DNA from: a virus | DNA: 56,680 nucleotides | Reading direction: 5' to 3' (one strand) | Virus record (IMG/VR): IMGVR_UViG_3300032893_000055 | Location: 1-56,680 of that record | Part shown: piece by piece, positions 24,411 through 31,130 of the stretch | How the letters are laid out: each line of letters opens with the position of its first letter | Numbering within the stretch: position 1 is the stretch's first letter | Made by a program: the position numbers and the translations under genes | The notes under the pieces: generated by a model | The model's database searches: none | The model's input: only the letters and a program-made list of their open reading frames with translations | Told to the model about the DNA's origin: nothing

Positions 24411-25033
24411 ATCCATCCTTTTGCTTTAGAAATATTAGGAAACTGCGTAATAAAAATTTGTTTAATAGACTCAGCTATATTCATATGTTCTTTTTGAGTA
24501 CCGTTAGCAGACCTTAAATCAATATAATGTATCCAATTCCTTAAGTTACCTGTCATATAAATTTTAGTTTTTGTGTTAAGCGGTAACAACATCCTAGCTT
24601 GTTCTTTGGCTATTCCTCTAGAAATAGCTTCTTTATAACTGGATATGCTGGTATTCCATATTTTTTCTTGAGCAGTTTTAAACCAGAGTTTGTCAGCTAG
24701 ATTCATATCATCAATACTATTTTGTCTGTTTTTGGAATCCTGACGACGAGCTTCATAATATTCTATACTATCGTTTGAGATTTCTGCGTATCTTTGACTA
24801 AATTCTTGGAAAGTGAAACTCCTATGCCTTAAAATCTGAGTAGCTATAGCTCTACTAGTTTCGATTTCAATTGTCATACTAGCGTGCTCAAACACAGACC
24901 AATGTCCGTGTTTTATGCAATATCCTAAAAGTTTAGTACTTCCGCTAGTTTGATTGTCTGGATTAGAAACTCTAGCGATATACATAATCGTGTTTTCAGA
25001 ATTAGGAGTTACGCTCACTAGCTTCGTATTCAT
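24407..25033 (-). CDS. thyX: Flavin-dependent thymidylate synthase
   Basis: 208 aa from ATG 25033 (ATGA overlap with the reductase stop). The ThyX signature RHRSFTFQEFSQR is at 69-81, with 'YCIKHGHWSVFEHASMTIEIE' before it and 'NWIHYIDLRSANGTQKEHMNIA' near the C-terminus, both typical. The enzyme makes dTMP from dUMP with methylene-THF and FAD. It is directly coupled to the class II RNR, giving a dTTP supply unit suited to replication of an AT-rich genome. Length is normal for phage ThyX. Confidence 0.93.
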   Translation of the reverse strand: MNTKLVSVTPNSENTIMYIARVSNPDNQTSGSTKLLGYCIKHGHWSVFEHASMTIEIETSRAIATQILRHRSFTFQEFSQRYAEISNDSIEYYEARRQDSKNRQNSIDDMNLADKLWFKTAQEKIWNTSISSYKEAISRGIAKEQARMLLPLNTKTKIYMTGNLRNWIHYIDLRSANGTQKEHMNIAESIKQIFITQFPNISKAKGWI

Positions 25034-26640
25034 AATCCGCAGACGCCTCCGACACATTCATGTTCTTTTTCTTCAAAAACCGTGCCTTCGTTAGCCAAAG
25101 CTTCTTTTAGATCACATTTTGTTAAAGGTTGGCCGCCTCGGCATCCGTCTGGATAAACTGTAAACCCTCGCAATCGTTTAGCATATTTTAAAAGAATGTT
25201 ACTATATTTTTCAACTGTTTGTTCATTGTTTTTATCACTGCCCCACGGGGGCATATTACATGTCGAACTTATAGCCATATCAACGTAGTTTTGTACATCG
25301 GCTTGAAATTTGACTCTTTGTTTAAAATCTAAGTCATAACTATCTTGAATATGATCGACGTTAATACCTTGGTCTAGCATACGTTTTACTGAGCCATCTA
25401 CAACATATTGGTGTAGCCATTTGCCTTCTTTAAAATACCGGCGTAAATAAGACTTACAAAACAATGGCTCTATGCCTGTAGTAGTCTCGGCTATAATACC
25501 TATCGTTCCTGTGGGTGCTATAGCCCTAACACCTTTAGGAACGGCTACATTAAGTTGTTTAGCACCTACGAAGGCTGCACCGTCAGATTCTTGTTCGTAT
25601 ACTGCAAGCCATTTATGGAGTTCTGGAGCCACTACATATTCGTATCCTCGTTGCATTAGCCACTCGTGAATACCGCCTAATCCTAATCCAATACGATTGT
25701 TTTTAAGTCCTATGTCTTTGATTTTTTGAGTAGGCACGTCTGAATAAATACTTCCGCATAATAAAAACAACGTAGATAGTTTAACGGCTTCGGCGAATTC
25801 TTTACGTTCTCTAAACCTGTTAATCCATACTGTGCCGAGATTACATTTATCGCTGTCATCTTCACTAGTTACTTCTGTGCATGCATTCCTTAGGTTTTCA
25901 TTGTCTTTCATGAAATTAAAAGCCATACCGGGTTCAGCAGTACTAAACGCTTGTTTACAATTCTCAAGCCATACTCGTTTAGCTAATTCGTGTTTAGGAT
26001 GAGTTTCATCTTCTATAGCAATAAAAAATTCTGTATTATAGTCTACAGAAATATTAGTAAGTTCCATAGGTAACGCAAACGTCAGATTTTTTTCTTTAAT
26101 ACTTTTAAGCTCAGGCGAATGGTCTTTAACGTGCATGAATTTGAAGATATCTGCATGATCCCAACCTAAACTTGCATATATAGCTGACCGTCTTTGGCCG
26201 CCTTGCATTACATACCTGCCCGCCTCGTTAATCATGTTCATCAACGCAATAGGTCCTGTAGACATGCCTCCTGTACGGTTGATTTTAGCGCCTTCAGGAC
26301 GTAAGTTATTGTAGTTAAATCCTATACCGCCGCCTGTCATAAGCGCAGATACAGCTTTGTTTACGGCATCTGCCCAGCCTTCCCTTGAATCCTCAGCCCT
26401 AAATAAAAAGCAGTTGTTTACTTGGTGATAAGGTCTACCCGCTGCGTATAAATACCTGCCCCCCGGTATAAATTTACGTTCTACCATAAGTTTTAATATT
26501 TTTTCTTTTGTTTTTGAGTCTAAAAGCTGGCCACAAACTGCTGTAACTACGCGTAAACATGTGTCTTCCCATGATTCTTGGCCATCTAGGCTATATTTTT
26601 GTTTAAAAACTGTTTCTGCGAATGGAGTTGTAAATTTCAT
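25030..26640 (-). CDS. nrdJ: Adenosylcobalamin-dependent (class II) ribonucleotide reductase
   Basis: 536 aa. Typical elements are visible: 'NNCFLF' (Cys77), 'ALMTGGGIGFNYNNLRP', the active loop 'NACTE' (Cys254, Glu256), 'DKCNLGTVWINR' (Cys266), 'PTGTIGIIAETTTGIEPLFC' and the redox tail Cys529-x4-Cys534 at the end (ECVGGVCGL). This pattern and the single-chain length fit a short, phage-type NrdJ. It reduces ribonucleotides using B12, so it works with or without oxygen but needs host cobalamin. The start follows the orphan-family gene's TATA-rich spacer with SD AAGGATAT. I cannot rule out another RNR subclass, but no separate small subunit is present in the window. Confidence 0.88.
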   Translation of the reverse strand: MKFTTPFAETVFKQKYSLDGQESWEDTCLRVVTAVCGQLLDSKTKEKILKLMVERKFIPGGRYLYAAGRPYHQVNNCFLFRAEDSREGWADAVNKAVSALMTGGGIGFNYNNLRPEGAKINRTGGMSTGPIALMNMINEAGRYVMQGGQRRSAIYASLGWDHADIFKFMHVKDHSPELKSIKEKNLTFALPMELTNISVDYNTEFFIAIEDETHPKHELAKRVWLENCKQAFSTAEPGMAFNFMKDNENLRNACTEVTSEDDSDKCNLGTVWINRFRERKEFAEAVKLSTLFLLCGSIYSDVPTQKIKDIGLKNNRIGLGLGGIHEWLMQRGYEYVVAPELHKWLAVYEQESDGAAFVGAKQLNVAVPKGVRAIAPTGTIGIIAETTTGIEPLFCKSYLRRYFKEGKWLHQYVVDGSVKRMLDQGINVDHIQDSYDLDFKQRVKFQADVQNYVDMAISSTCNMPPWGSDKNNEQTVEKYSNILLKYAKRLRGFTVYPDGCRGGQPLTKCDLKEALANEGTVFEEKEHECVGGVCGL

Positions 26641-26641
26641 T

Positions 26642-27076
26642 TTATATCCTTATATCTAATAAAAGTTTTTCGAGTTCAGACATTTCGTTAATTATTTGTA
26701 ATAATAAATCGTAGCACTTCGCTATGCAATGGTTCCGATTTTGTTGTCCTTCAAAAGACACAATGTATGATATATTGTATAACGCGCTTATGGCTGCTCT
26801 GTTTGCATTCTGTGGGCACACAACGGCGTAAGCTATATTAAACGTATAAGCTTCACCAATTATTGTTTGGTATGCGATTTCTTCTAATTTATCCATATCT
26901 ATTTGTTTATTATCTAGCCACAATTTAACTAGGTTTAAAGCTATTTCTCTTATAGCATTATTTTTTGTTCTAAACATATTCACATATTCAGCACAATTGA
27001 GCATATATCGCACTAAAAGTTTAGGCGGTAAATCGTTAGATTCTATGATTCGTTCAGCTTCAGTTAAATAATCCAT
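26642..27076 (-). CDS. Divergent member of the orphan family (no Ala repeat)
   Basis: 144 aa from ATG 27076, which forms TAATG with the upstream membrane gene; an in-frame start at 27118 would overlap that gene by 43 bases. 'PPKLLVRYMLNCAEYVNMF' matches the family's 'SHKFLVKYAYECAYAN', 'ALNLVKLWLDNKQIDMDKLEEIAY' matches 'CLDLVKQWLDGKDISNNELKQAA', and 'KCYDLLLQIINEMSELEKLLLDI' matches the C-terminus. The middle (IGEAYTFNIAYAVVCPQNANRAAI) is only weakly Ala-rich. It is the most readable non-repetitive relative. Confidence 0.75.
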   Translation of the reverse strand: MDYLTEAERIIESNDLPPKLLVRYMLNCAEYVNMFRTKNNAIREIALNLVKLWLDNKQIDMDKLEEIAYQTIIGEAYTFNIAYAVVCPQNANRAAISALYNISYIVSFEGQQNRNHCIAKCYDLLLQIINEMSELEKLLLDIRI

Positions 27077-27252
27077 TAGTTTAGTATAACACTCATGCCC
27101 CAAAAAAGCCCGAGCCAAATAAGAACGTTTATCATAAAAATAAAAGTTTTATACGAAAATACGCTTAATTGTCTCGTAAGTAATGATATTAACACTATTG
27201 ACAAACCTAATGCACCGGGGAGCATGGCTACGATTGCTAGAAGTTTAATCAT
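27076..27252 (-). CDS. Small membrane protein, 58 aa
   Basis: An ORF from ATG 27252 (MIKLLAIVAMLPGALG...) to TAA 27076-27078. Two hydrophobic segments (about 2-25 and 35-57) are joined by a basic loop, giving a helical hairpin in the inner membrane. It overlaps both neighbours (UDG-like stop, orphan-family start) and explains the otherwise empty gap. No family recognised; holin-like topology, but its metabolic-region position does not support a lysis role. Confidence 0.65.
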   Translation of the reverse strand: MIKLLAIVAMLPGALGLSIVLISLLTRQLSVFSYKTFIFMINVLIWLGLFWGMSVILN

Positions 27253-27586
27253 TTGTAATCCAATCTCGGCAGTCTGCTAGTTTACGACTTATAAAATCGA
27301 TATCGTTTAGTTGACGATTCCTAGGACTAGGATGAGGAAGTTTAAAATGTTGAATATTAAGTTTTGTAAGTCTAACAGAAGCTTTATTACCTAATGCTAT
27401 GATTTTACTAGTTTTATCTAAGTTAGACAATTCATTAGGCGAGCTATTAGTAAACGTTATTAAACTGGCCGTATCGAACACTGTCAGCCATTTACGTAAA
27501 ACAGTGTAACTTCTAGTGCCTAGAAATGGTACGTTTGGACTGATGTTCAATCGACTAGGTGTATCGCCTACAAATGTTAATTTCAT
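27245..27586 (-). CDS. Uracil-DNA glycosylase-like protein
   Basis: 113 aa. The N-terminal 'TFVGDTPSRLNISPNVPFLGTRSYTVLRKWL' resembles the 'VGxxPG' / 'PFxGxSG' opening of the UDG superfamily. 'KIIALGNKAS' and 'FKLPHPSPRNRQLND' resemble the later strand and the leucine/HPS loop. It is shorter than family 4/5 enzymes (about 190 aa) and lacks visible Fe-S cysteines, so it may be a minimal UDG-fold protein with altered activity. Its place beside RNR, ThyX and an NTPase suggests a link to base or nucleotide quality control. Confidence 0.55.
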   Translation of the reverse strand: MKLTFVGDTPSRLNISPNVPFLGTRSYTVLRKWLTVFDTASLITFTNSSPNELSNLDKTSKIIALGNKASVRLTKLNIQHFKLPHPSPRNRQLNDIDFISRKLADCRDWITND

Positions 27587-28063
27587 TCATCCTCCACTTT
27601 TTATTTTTATATTTAATAATAATTTTTCGAGTTCAGACATTTCAGTAATCATGTTTATTAACAAATCGTAACAATGTTTAATACCAGTTTTATAACTTTT
27701 ATTAACATAAGCAGCAGCATAACCAGCAGCATTAGCAGCAGCAGCAGCATTAGTAGCAGCATAAGCATAACTAGCAGCATTAGCAGCATAACCAGCAGCA
27801 GCAGCAGCATTAGCAGCAGCATAACTAGCAGCAGCATAACCAGTAGCATAAGCAGCATTAGCAGCTTGTTTTAATTCGTTATTACTTATATCCTTGCCGT
27901 CTAGCCATTGTTTAACTAGGTCTAAACATTTAACTGCCTCAGGCTTAGGGTTAGGGACTAAGGAGTTAGCATAACACGCACACTCATAAGCGTATTTGAC
28001 TAAGAACTTATGGCTAAATTCGTTATTATATAATATATGTTTGATTTGGCCGTAGTGGTTCAT
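27587..28063 (-). CDS. Ala-repeat orphan-family protein, copy 3
   Basis: 158 aa. It starts MNHYGQIKHILYNNEFSHK, with 'KCLDLVKQWLDGKDISNNEL' and an Ala/Tyr/Asn/Gly/Ser repeat (about 69-125). The end is 'IKHCYDLLINMITEM' plus 'SELEKLLLNIKIKSGG'. It is the template copy for the gene cut by the window ends: its strand-reversed bases 27812-27895 equal window 1-84, and 27954 onward equals the last ~75 bases of the window. The start overlaps the preceding stop (28060-28063, ATGA). Confidence 0.85.
   Translation of the reverse strand: MNHYGQIKHILYNNEFSHKFLVKYAYECACYANSLVPNPKPEAVKCLDLVKQWLDGKDISNNELKQAANAAYATGYAAASYAAANAAAAAGYAANAASYAYAATNAAAAANAAGYAAAYVNKSYKTGIKHCYDLLINMITEMSELEKLLLNIKIKSGG
27711..27867 (-). 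repeat. Trinucleotide Ala repeat tract, copy 3
   Basis: GCT codons with TAT, AAT, GGT, AGT and ACT interruptions. The tract contains Ala runs of up to five codons and is about the same length as the one at 31-186, but differs in arrangement after the first ~50 bases. Confidence 0.85.
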
Positions 28064-28284
28064 GAATATTTACCTACGTATGTGGCTTTTGTATATAATC
28101 CTTTATCTGAGTTTATCCAACAAGTATGACGATATTTTTGTTGTGCAGGACAATCAGGGTTTAAAAATGATAAAAACAATTCATCGTTAATAGGATCATA
28201 CCAAACGTATTCTATACCGCGCTCTAGATCTAAGTGTTTGCAGCTTAATGAGTGTTTACAACTAACGTGTAACTGTTTATTCAT
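28060..28284 (-). CDS. Hypothetical Cys/His-containing protein, 74 aa
   Basis: From ATG 28284 (MNKQLHVSCKHSLSCKHLDLERG). A start further upstream would overlap the next gene extensively. 'SCKHSLSCKHLD' gives Cys-x-His and Cys-x-His pairs, and two further cysteines occur at 'NPDCPAQQKYRHTCW'; four Cys plus His could bind zinc. 'GIEYVWYDPINDELFLSF' suggests a beta hairpin. Its family is unknown to me. It is coupled to copy 3 downstream and overlaps the 71-aa gene. Confidence 0.55.
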   Translation of the reverse strand: MNKQLHVSCKHSLSCKHLDLERGIEYVWYDPINDELFLSFLNPDCPAQQKYRHTCWINSDKGLYTKATYVGKYS

Positions 28285-28492
28285 CTTCGACCTCGACGAA
28301 ATTATAAATCCATTGTTTGTCTGGATCTCTATACAAGTTACCGAGAAACATCCAGTCCCTATACTCATTATCAGATAATCTAAGTTTAATTTTACATTTT
28401 TGACAAGTTAAAACTTGATTACTTATACCAAAAAAAATGGCTCTAGGTTCATGATCGCATAACAATTTTTCTAATTCAGTAGGTTTACTCAT
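28277..28492 (-). CDS. Hypothetical protein with CxxC, 71 aa
   Basis: From ATG 28492 (MSKPTELEKLLCDHEPR), preceded by AGGGTG at seven bases; the longer in-frame reading to 28561 runs through the lipoprotein gene and lacks a site. 'LLCDHEP....QVLTCQKCKIKLRL' gives Cys/His plus CxxC, a possible single zinc site. 'EYRDWMFLGNLYRDPDKQWIYNFVE' ends the protein. No named family. Confidence 0.55.
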   Translation of the reverse strand: MSKPTELEKLLCDHEPRAIFFGISNQVLTCQKCKIKLRLSDNEYRDWMFLGNLYRDPDKQWIYNFVEVEDE

Positions 28493-28499
28493 AATCACC

Positions 28500-28676
28500 C
28501 TACTTTTTAGGATCGATTCTGCGTAAACATTCGCATCGGACTGTAGACGCTTCACTAGCATGTTCGCTAGATAACGTTTCTACACCACGGATACCGCACA
28601 TTTTAGCGCAAGATGACATGTTAAATTCAGCCGTTGTACAGCTTGCTAAACTTAGGATTATTAATAAATATCTCAT
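28500..28676 (-). CDS. Small lipoprotein, 58 aa
   Basis: An ORF from ATG 28676 to TAG 28500-28502. The N-terminus MRYLLIILSLASC ends in a lipobox (LASC, Cys13), predicting lipidation and export. The mature part has further cysteines (CAKMCG, RCECLRR), suggesting disulphides. The start overlaps the preceding small ORF stop as ATGA. Phage lipoproteins of this size serve as outer spanins or superinfection-exclusion proteins; there is no adjacent inner spanin, so the latter is more likely. Function unproven. Confidence 0.6.
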   Translation of the reverse strand: MRYLLIILSLASCTTAEFNMSSCAKMCGIRGVETLSSEHASEASTVRCECLRRIDPKK

Positions 28677-28774
28677 TCGGACTCCTTAATGGTTGAATCA
28701 CCATAATGGAAAATATAATTTACATTATCTGTCTTATTGGATATTATATTTTCCATTTTTAAAACAAAGTTCAT
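28673..28774 (-). CDS. Very small ORF, 33 aa, coupled on both sides
   Basis: ATG 28774 overlaps the IbrA-like stop (ATGA) and TGA 28673-28675 overlaps the lipoprotein start (ATGA). The peptide is polar (MNFVLKMENIISNK...). Its DNA contains the 15-bp inverted repeat 28705-28719/28743-28757. The double coupling suggests it is translated, if only to hand ribosomes on. It may be a coupling leader and not a functional protein. Confidence 0.4.
   Translation of the reverse strand: MNFVLKMENIISNKTDNVNYIFHYGDSTIKESE
28705..28757. repeat. Perfect 15-bp inverted repeat, 23-base loop
   Basis: Arms AATGGAAAATATAAT (28705-28719) and ATTATATTTTCCATT (28743-28757) are exact reverse complements. The site could be a protein-binding palindrome or an mRNA stem inside the 33-codon ORF. 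No T-tract of terminator type follows on the minus strand. Confidence 0.8.
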
Positions 28775-30003
28775 TCATTTTCCTCGTTGTTAGGTTGTTT
28801 TAACAATATTTTAGTTTTTTTAAGTTCTAAATATTTGTCATAAGCGGCAGATTTAGGTTGAGTAAACGCTAATCCTTTACACCAGTAGTCGTTTCGCAAT
28901 AATACTTTACATAAACGACGCCAACTAGGTGCAATACGCTTATTTTCCAATACTAGGGGGGCTTCGTCTGGAAGCCCGTCTGGATATCCTCTCAACTTCC
29001 ACCACTTTATAAACACTTTGAATTTAGTAATGTAATGTTCTTGTGTCTTTTTAGGTAAACTGCTTAATAGTAAATTACAAAAAGATTTCCATGTATGGTT
29101 ATTTGGTTTTGATATTTTTGTATAGCCTGTCATATTGCCAGATTCTTGTACATATAAAGCGCCTGAGTTAGCACCGTTAACTCTCGATACAACTTTGTAC
29201 CATGTTTGGGGCTCAAGAACGTGATAAAGCCACAATCCTCTGCGTTGATCATCCCCGTAAGGCTGACAAATACGCATTTGTGTAGGTGAAAGACCTGCTT
29301 TATGCATTTGATCATAAATTTTATTAAATGGAAGTCCTGGATTCAAATAATGATAATGCCATAAATCTGACACAGACCAATCGTAAATCGGATATATATT
29401 AAATACATTATCGGTAACTTTAGTTGTATAGTTTTTATTTTTATACTTACTTTTAGATTTTAATGCAATAGTTCTAAATCGGTTAAGACTTTCATCCGTT
29501 CTAATACCAACGAGACAGGCGCACATTTTTTCTTGGGCGTACCACTCTCCGAATAGCGGCACAAATTCTTCAAACTCCATTCCTCGTTGAAAGAATGAAA
29601 ACGCGGTTTCATCAGTTATAGCACATTTAGGAGGTTGTCTAACCCACATATCCTTGTTATTAGGGTCCCAAGCAAGCCATTGAGGTTGATAATTAGATAC
29701 AGCATTTCTAAGATTTAGAGGCAAAGCACACCAATACAGCTCTATGTTGTCCTTATATAAATCGACGCATTTTTCTGCATGTTCTATAGTTAATTTATAT
29801 TGTGCCTCTAGATCAATTAACAATATTCCAATCTTGCGGTTTCTTTTAATTGCTTCGGCCATTACTAAATGTAGCATTACAGTGCTGTCTTTTCCAGCAC
29901 TAAAACTTAAATATATACGTTCGAAATTATCAAATATAAACGATATACGTTCTATTGCAGCTTCTAAAACATTAATATTATTATATTTTTTTAATATACT
30001 CAT
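28771..30003 (-). CDS. PAPS reductase-family (IbrA-like, DUF3440) protein
   Basis: 410 aa. Residues 34-40 carry the PP-loop SAGKDS of N-type ATP pyrophosphatases, then 'ILLIDLEAQYKLTIEHAEKC'. The PAPS-reductase-like domain continues with 'VGIRTDESLNRFR' and 'IYPIYDWSVSDLWHYHYLNPG', and a C-terminal DUF3440-type region ('QRRGLWLYHVLEPQTW') follows. This is the architecture of IbrA proteins, known from phages and prophages next to a ParB-fold partner. Here the ParB-like gene lies just upstream with one small gene in between. The chemistry may involve adenylation or sulfur transfer, but the substrate is unknown. The lack of DndA/D/E homologues argues against a complete DNA phosphorothioation system. 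Confidence 0.8.
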   Translation of the reverse strand: MSILKKYNNINVLEAAIERISFIFDNFERIYLSFSAGKDSTVMLHLVMAEAIKRNRKIGILLIDLEAQYKLTIEHAEKCVDLYKDNIELYWCALPLNLRNAVSNYQPQWLAWDPNNKDMWVRQPPKCAITDETAFSFFQRGMEFEEFVPLFGEWYAQEKMCACLVGIRTDESLNRFRTIALKSKSKYKNKNYTTKVTDNVFNIYPIYDWSVSDLWHYHYLNPGLPFNKIYDQMHKAGLSPTQMRICQPYGDDQRRGLWLYHVLEPQTWYKVVSRVNGANSGALYVQESGNMTGYTKISKPNNHTWKSFCNLLLSSLPKKTQEHYITKFKVFIKWWKLRGYPDGLPDEAPLVLENKRIAPSWRRLCKVLLRNDYWCKGLAFTQPKSAAYDKYLELKKTKILLKQPNNEENE

Positions 30004-30364
30004 TGTGTCTTTCCAACCATAAATTTAAATACTTTTTAGCTAACGAATCTGCTGCTTGTTGCTCTTTTAATGATAACAAATTATAGCTGCCCATGCTAAT
30101 ATTATATGGGACTTTATTTATTAAAGCATTCGCAGCCTGACCTAAATAAGCGATTCTATTCATATTTTCATTAGTAAGATTGTGTTCACAACTATATTGC
30201 CATTCATTAATTATAATTTTTAATGCTGTTTCAAATTTAGATAAATCTTTTAATAACAATGCGCAAGTTTCAAGCGTCCTATCATGCCCATATTCACATA
30301 TTCCGCCATAAAAATTATGTTTATAGTCTTCCCATTTATCCCATGGATGAAATATTCTAATCAT
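29981..30364 (-). CDS. Conserved phage protein of 'HPWDKWEDYK' type
   Basis: 127 aa. It begins MIRIFHPWDKWEDYKHNFYG and continues with 'ALKIIINEWQYSCEHNLTNENMNRIAYLGQAANAL' and 'LKEQQAADSLAKKYLNLWL'. I recognise this arrangement (W-K-WE-Y-F, W-SC, N-NRIAWLGQA, C-terminal helix) as a conserved but uncharacterised phage/prophage family often near PAPS-reductase-like genes. It overlaps both the IbrB-like and IbrA-like genes, so the three are one translational unit. Confidence 0.7.
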   Translation of the reverse strand: MIRIFHPWDKWEDYKHNFYGGICEYGHDRTLETCALLLKDLSKFETALKIIINEWQYSCEHNLTNENMNRIAYLGQAANALINKVPYNISMGSYNLLSLKEQQAADSLAKKYLNLWLERHNEYIKKI

Positions 30365-31028
30365 CTAATAATTCCCCGTCAATATTATCATCAACTATTT
30401 CTATATCCCAAGATTTATTGAATTCAGTATCGCTAAATATTTCTATGAGACCAGAAACTTGGCATAGTCTCAATACTTCATCAGCATCCATTCCTAAATG
30501 CTTGGCTATCCATTCATCAGAACGATTTCGTTTTTTAAGCTCTACAACTATATCACTCATACTTTCTACACCATGTTTTCCTCGCGCTCTATTATGACGT
30601 ATGGTACTGGCCATGCGGTCTCCTTTGTCAGTTCGGTCATTGTTAATGATCACTACTGGTAGGTAAGAGTGTATCCGTTTTTGAATAATTTTAGATTCTT
30701 TGCCTACTCGATGTCTATGAAACCCATCTATAACTTCATACATATTATCACGAGCCCAAGAAACAATAGGTTGCGTATACCCGTCTTCTTGAATAGATAA
30801 TTCAAGAAGTCTCATTTCAGGTGGAGCAACTGTATTTGGATTATAATCATTAGCTTGAACTAGTTCATTAGGAATCCATTGGACACAATCCACAGGCTCA
30901 GTATTAAAAGGACTATATTTTGCTAATTCAAGACGAATTTTATTAATAATTTCAACTTTTTGAGCAAATGGCATGTATTTTAAATTTTTAAATATTTCTG
31001 CACATGCTTCTATGATAGATATATTCAT
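30357..31028 (-). CDS. ParB/sulfiredoxin-fold (IbrB-like) protein
   Basis: 223 aa. The ParB-like catalytic block is clear: 'ELVQANDYNPNTVAPPEMRLLELSIQEDGYTQPIV', 'EVIDGFHRHRVG' (conserved DGFHR), and 'TIRHNRARGKHGVESMSDIVVEL', followed by an HTH-like 'WIAKHLGMDADEVLRLCQ'. Such proteins bind nucleotides (ATP/CTP class) and DNA and are the usual partner of IbrA-type PAPS reductases. It is the first gene after the head-block terminator, with SD GGAGG and a possible promoter at 31040-31075. Confidence 0.8.
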   Translation of the reverse strand: MNISIIEACAEIFKNLKYMPFAQKVEIINKIRLELAKYSPFNTEPVDCVQWIPNELVQANDYNPNTVAPPEMRLLELSIQEDGYTQPIVSWARDNMYEVIDGFHRHRVGKESKIIQKRIHSYLPVVIINNDRTDKGDRMASTIRHNRARGKHGVESMSDIVVELKKRNRSDEWIAKHLGMDADEVLRLCQVSGLIEIFSDTEFNKSWDIEIVDDNIDGELLDD

Positions 31029-31039
31029 ATTTCCTCCGT

Positions 31040-31075
31040 TGTTTATTCTACATCTATTTTAACAAAAAGCAATAA
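31040..31075 (-). promoter_or_regulatory. Possible promoter of the accessory block
   Basis: Directly after the terminator, the minus strand offers TAGAAT (-10, 5/6) 16 bases after TTGCTT (-35, 3/6), then GGAGG before the IbrB-like ATG. The -35 is weak; the main support is the need to restart transcription after a strong terminator. Confidence 0.3.
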
Positions 31076-31102
31076 AAAAAGACAGAGGTTTTATCCTCTG
31101 TC
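31070..31102 (-). terminator. Rho-independent terminator after the capsid gene
   Basis: On the minus strand GACAGAGG-ataaaa-CCTCTGTC (31102-31081) forms a perfect 8-bp stem followed by TTTTTTTATTG. It ends the head transcript 30 bases after the capsid stop. Confidence 0.9.
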
Positions 31103-31130
31103 TCAAAAAGATATTTTTGAATTCTAACTA

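Noticed and set aside
25033-26760. Cobalamin riboswitch before nrdJ
   Set aside because: The upstream sequence is the coding sequence of an orphan-family gene and shows no B12-box-like conserved stretch.
19675-28063. CRISPR array
   Set aside because: The regular tracts are protein-coding trinucleotides with no conserved repeat/unique spacer alternation.
28771-31028. Complete DNA phosphorothioation (Dnd/Ssp) system
   Set aside because: Only the PAPS-reductase-like and ParB-like proteins are present; no cysteine desulfurase, DndD-type ATPase or DndE-like protein is seen.
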